This document shows positions 62,728 through 64,000 of a DNA stretch of 64,000 bases, one piece after another. The DNA comes from Hahnella lacustris. GTDB lineage: Bacteria > Pseudomonadota > Gammaproteobacteria > Burkholderiales > Burkholderiaceae_A. Location: assembly GCA_965194655.1 (NCBI GenBank), contig OZ239148.1:2046001-2110000 (forward strand), in the 5' to 3' direction. Each line of letters starts with the position of its first letter. Position 1 is the stretch's first letter. Below the pieces are notes generated by a model. That model made no database searches and had not been told where the DNA came from. It saw only the letters and a program-made list of their open reading frames with translations. A program made the position numbers and the translations under genes.

Positions 62728-62739
62728 CGCGAGAGATCC

Positions 62740-63387
62740 TTAGAGGGATCCGCCCGTGCGCAGTGACAGCGCAGCCGTCACGGCTGAACCTGTCACCAGC
62801 ACCAAAGCGAAAATAAACACTGCCGCAGACAGAAGCGACCCTGCGATGCCATGAGAATCGGGATCTCGAAGCATGACTCGGCGTGCATGCCAGGCAGGGA
62901 CTGCAGCCAATGCGGCCCAGACGCTGGCGGCAGGTGCCCATGCAAAGAGGGTGGCAACCGGCAACAACAAGCTACCCAAGTAGATCATGAGGGCAGAAAA
63001 TCGAGGCGCCCACGCCCAGCGAGAGGCGCTCGACAGCCAATAGGCCCCCATCGCAAGAGACATAAACCCCGCCATGGCGAGACCCATCGGGGGAAGGTGG
63101 TCAAGGAACACCAAACACGTGGCGAGCACCAGAAGCGCCGGTGCAGCCAGCGATAAGATCAGCCCTGTGAGGCCCGAGAAGATGGCCTCAGAGCCGGCTT
63201 TGCGCTGAAGCAGCAGACGAATGAGGCCATGTGCCACACCCACCAGTGCAGACGCCCCCAATGCGGTCCATGCAACCTGCGACCCCAGGCTCGGCTCCAA
63301 GATGAGGCAGACGGTGCCGCCCAGGAGCACCGCCATCGGGCCATAGATCAGGGCTCGACGACGGCCGATGGCTGAGGCCTGGATCAT
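62740..63387 (-). CDS. Uncharacterised polytopic membrane protein
   Basis: This is a 215-residue very hydrophobic protein with about six predicted helices and a short basic N-terminus (IGRRR). A polar loop near residue 170 reads RRVMLRDPDSHGIAGS. I do not recognise the family; the aspartates in RDPDSHG recall loops of prenyltransferases but the diagnostic motifs are missing. The start overlaps the aspS stop (ATGA) and the NudB fusion starts 12 bases after its stop, so it is translated as part of that operon. Function unknown. Confidence 0.75.
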   Translation of the reverse strand: MIQASAIGRRRALIYGPMAVLLGGTVCLILEPSLGSQVAWTALGASALVGVAHGLIRLLLQRKAGSEAIFSGLTGLILSLAAPALLVLATCLVFLDHLPPMGLAMAGFMSLAMGAYWLSSASRWAWAPRFSALMIYLGSLLLPVATLFAWAPAASVWAALAAVPAWHARRVMLRDPDSHGIAGSLLSAAVFIFALVLVTGSAVTAALSLRTGGSL

Positions 63388-64000
63388 GCAACGACTTTAG
63401 GAGCCTCTCGCAGGCGAATGTGGAGCTCACGCAGCTGTTTTTCATCAGCCGGTGAGGGGGCCTGGGTCAACAGGCACTGTGCCCGCTGGGTTTTGGGGAA
63501 GGCAATCACATCTCGAATCGACTCTGCGCCCGTCATCAGGGTGATGAGTCGATCAAGGCCGAAGGCCAGGCCACCATGCGGAGGCGCGCCATACTGGAGT
63601 GCATCCAGCAGGAATCCGAACTTGAGTTTGGCTTCTTCGGGACCGATGCCCAGGGCCGCAAAGACCTTGGACTGAACCTCCTCTCGGTGAATTCGCACAG
63701 AGCCTCCACCGAGTTCCCAGCCGTTGAGCACCATGTCATAGGCCTTTGCCAGACAGTCTTGGGGACGATCCGTCATCCATGCCTCATGCCCATCTTTCGG
63801 GGCCGTGAAGGGGTGGTGAACCGCGGTCCAACGGCCCGATTCCTCGTCGTATTCGAACATCGGGAAATCCACCACCCAGAGCGCCTTCCAGCCTGGGACC
63901 ATGAGCCCGGACTTCTGGCCAAACTCACTATGCCCAATCTTGAGCCTGAGCGCCCCGATGGCGTCATTCACCACCTTTGCCTTGTCTGCACCAAAGAAGA
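63384..64000 (-). CDS. aspS: Aspartyl-tRNA synthetase (3' part of gene, cut by window edge)
   Basis: The C-terminal third of AspRS is visible, the frame being open to the right edge. FFGADKAKVVNDA, WVVDFPMFEYDEE and HHPFTAPKDGH are bacterial AspRS signatures. The class II motif 3 is GGLAFGLDRL and IRDVIAFPKTQRAQC follows. The bacterial-type insertion domain is partly visible. It is the first visible gene of the aspS-membrane protein-nudB/EEP-clsB-DUF429 unit. Confidence 0.97.
   Translation of the reverse strand, partial: FFGADKAKVVNDAIGALRLKIGHSEFGQKSGLMVPGWKALWVVDFPMFEYDEESGRWTAVHHPFTAPKDGHEAWMTDRPQDCLAKAYDMVLNGWELGGGSVRIHREEVQSKVFAALGIGPEEAKLKFGFLLDALQYGAPPHGGLAFGLDRLITLMTGAESIRDVIAFPKTQRAQCLLTQAPSPADEKQLRELHIRLREAPKVVA

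Overview
The window is a stretch of about 60% GC chromosome, densely packed with housekeeping genes. Protein families and gene order point to a betaproteobacterium of the order Burkholderiales, with an Alcaligenaceae-like flavour. The pointers are the order pilD-coaE-zapD-Nudix-ATPase-argJ-secA-dciA-lpxC-peroxiredoxin-ftsZ, a lysine/alanine/proline-repeat histone H1-like protein, a MurE-MurF fusion, and a class A RNase P RNA next to the dcw cluster. I saw no prophage, insertion sequence, CRISPR array or plasmid-type gene. No gene-free stretch exceeds about 260 bases, and the longer gaps carry recognisable control sequences.

Layout. 1-2516: the 3' end of prmA, a PfkB-type sugar kinase and a convergent YggT gene. 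2544-7570: the histone-like gene, nrdB and nrdA, headed by a promoter carrying two NrdR-like palindromes. 7712-9382: ypjD-like, PP0621-like and ampD genes. 9413-16000: ffh, proS, rppH, proB, obgE, rpmA and rplU. 16153-20696: ispB, tRNA-Pro(CGG), a CorC/HlyC-type protein, a shortened prepilin peptidase, coaE and zapD. 20661-27838: a Nudix hydrolase, an AAA ATPase, argJ, secA, dciA-like, lpxC and a peroxiredoxin. 27927-45182: a complete division and cell-wall (dcw) cluster, read leftward as mraZ-rsmH-ftsL-ftsI-murE/murF-mraY-murD-ftsW-murG-murC-ddl-ftsQ-ftsA-ftsZ. Its promoter carries four MraZ-type repeats. 45312-45665: rnpB. 45638-53754: a leftward run of a four-gene polar amino-acid ABC transporter, tartrate dehydrogenase-like and glycerate kinase-like genes, pyrC and a DUF3025 gene. 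53875-59276: an Atm1-type ABC exporter and a cyanate unit (CynA/NrtA, CynB, CynD, CynS) behind a sigma-54-type promoter. 59508-64000: aspS (partial), an unknown membrane protein, a NudB/EEP-nuclease fusion, clsB and DUF429, mostly linked by 4-base stop/start overlaps.

How the genes work together. The dcw cluster makes and inserts septal peptidoglycan, and AmpD recycles it. LpxC commits precursor to lipid A, and ZapD tunes the FtsZ ring. Ffh and SecA serve protein export, and RppH and rnpB act in RNA turnover and processing. ProB, ArgJ, PyrC, CoaE and the ribonucleotide reductase cover biosynthesis. The cyanate operon is a nitrogen-scavenging unit whose promoter looks controlled by NtrC and sigma-54.

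The least ordinary points are the NudB-EEP fusion, the loss of pilB and pilC beside a PilD lacking its methylase half, and the sigma-54/NtrC architecture in front of the cyanate genes. Also unusual are the DUF3025 coding end lying inside rnpB, several antisense overlaps of coding ends, and a terminator lying within the leader of obgE. No clear candidate for a wholly new system was found. Calls rest on motifs and gene order read by eye, without database searches.
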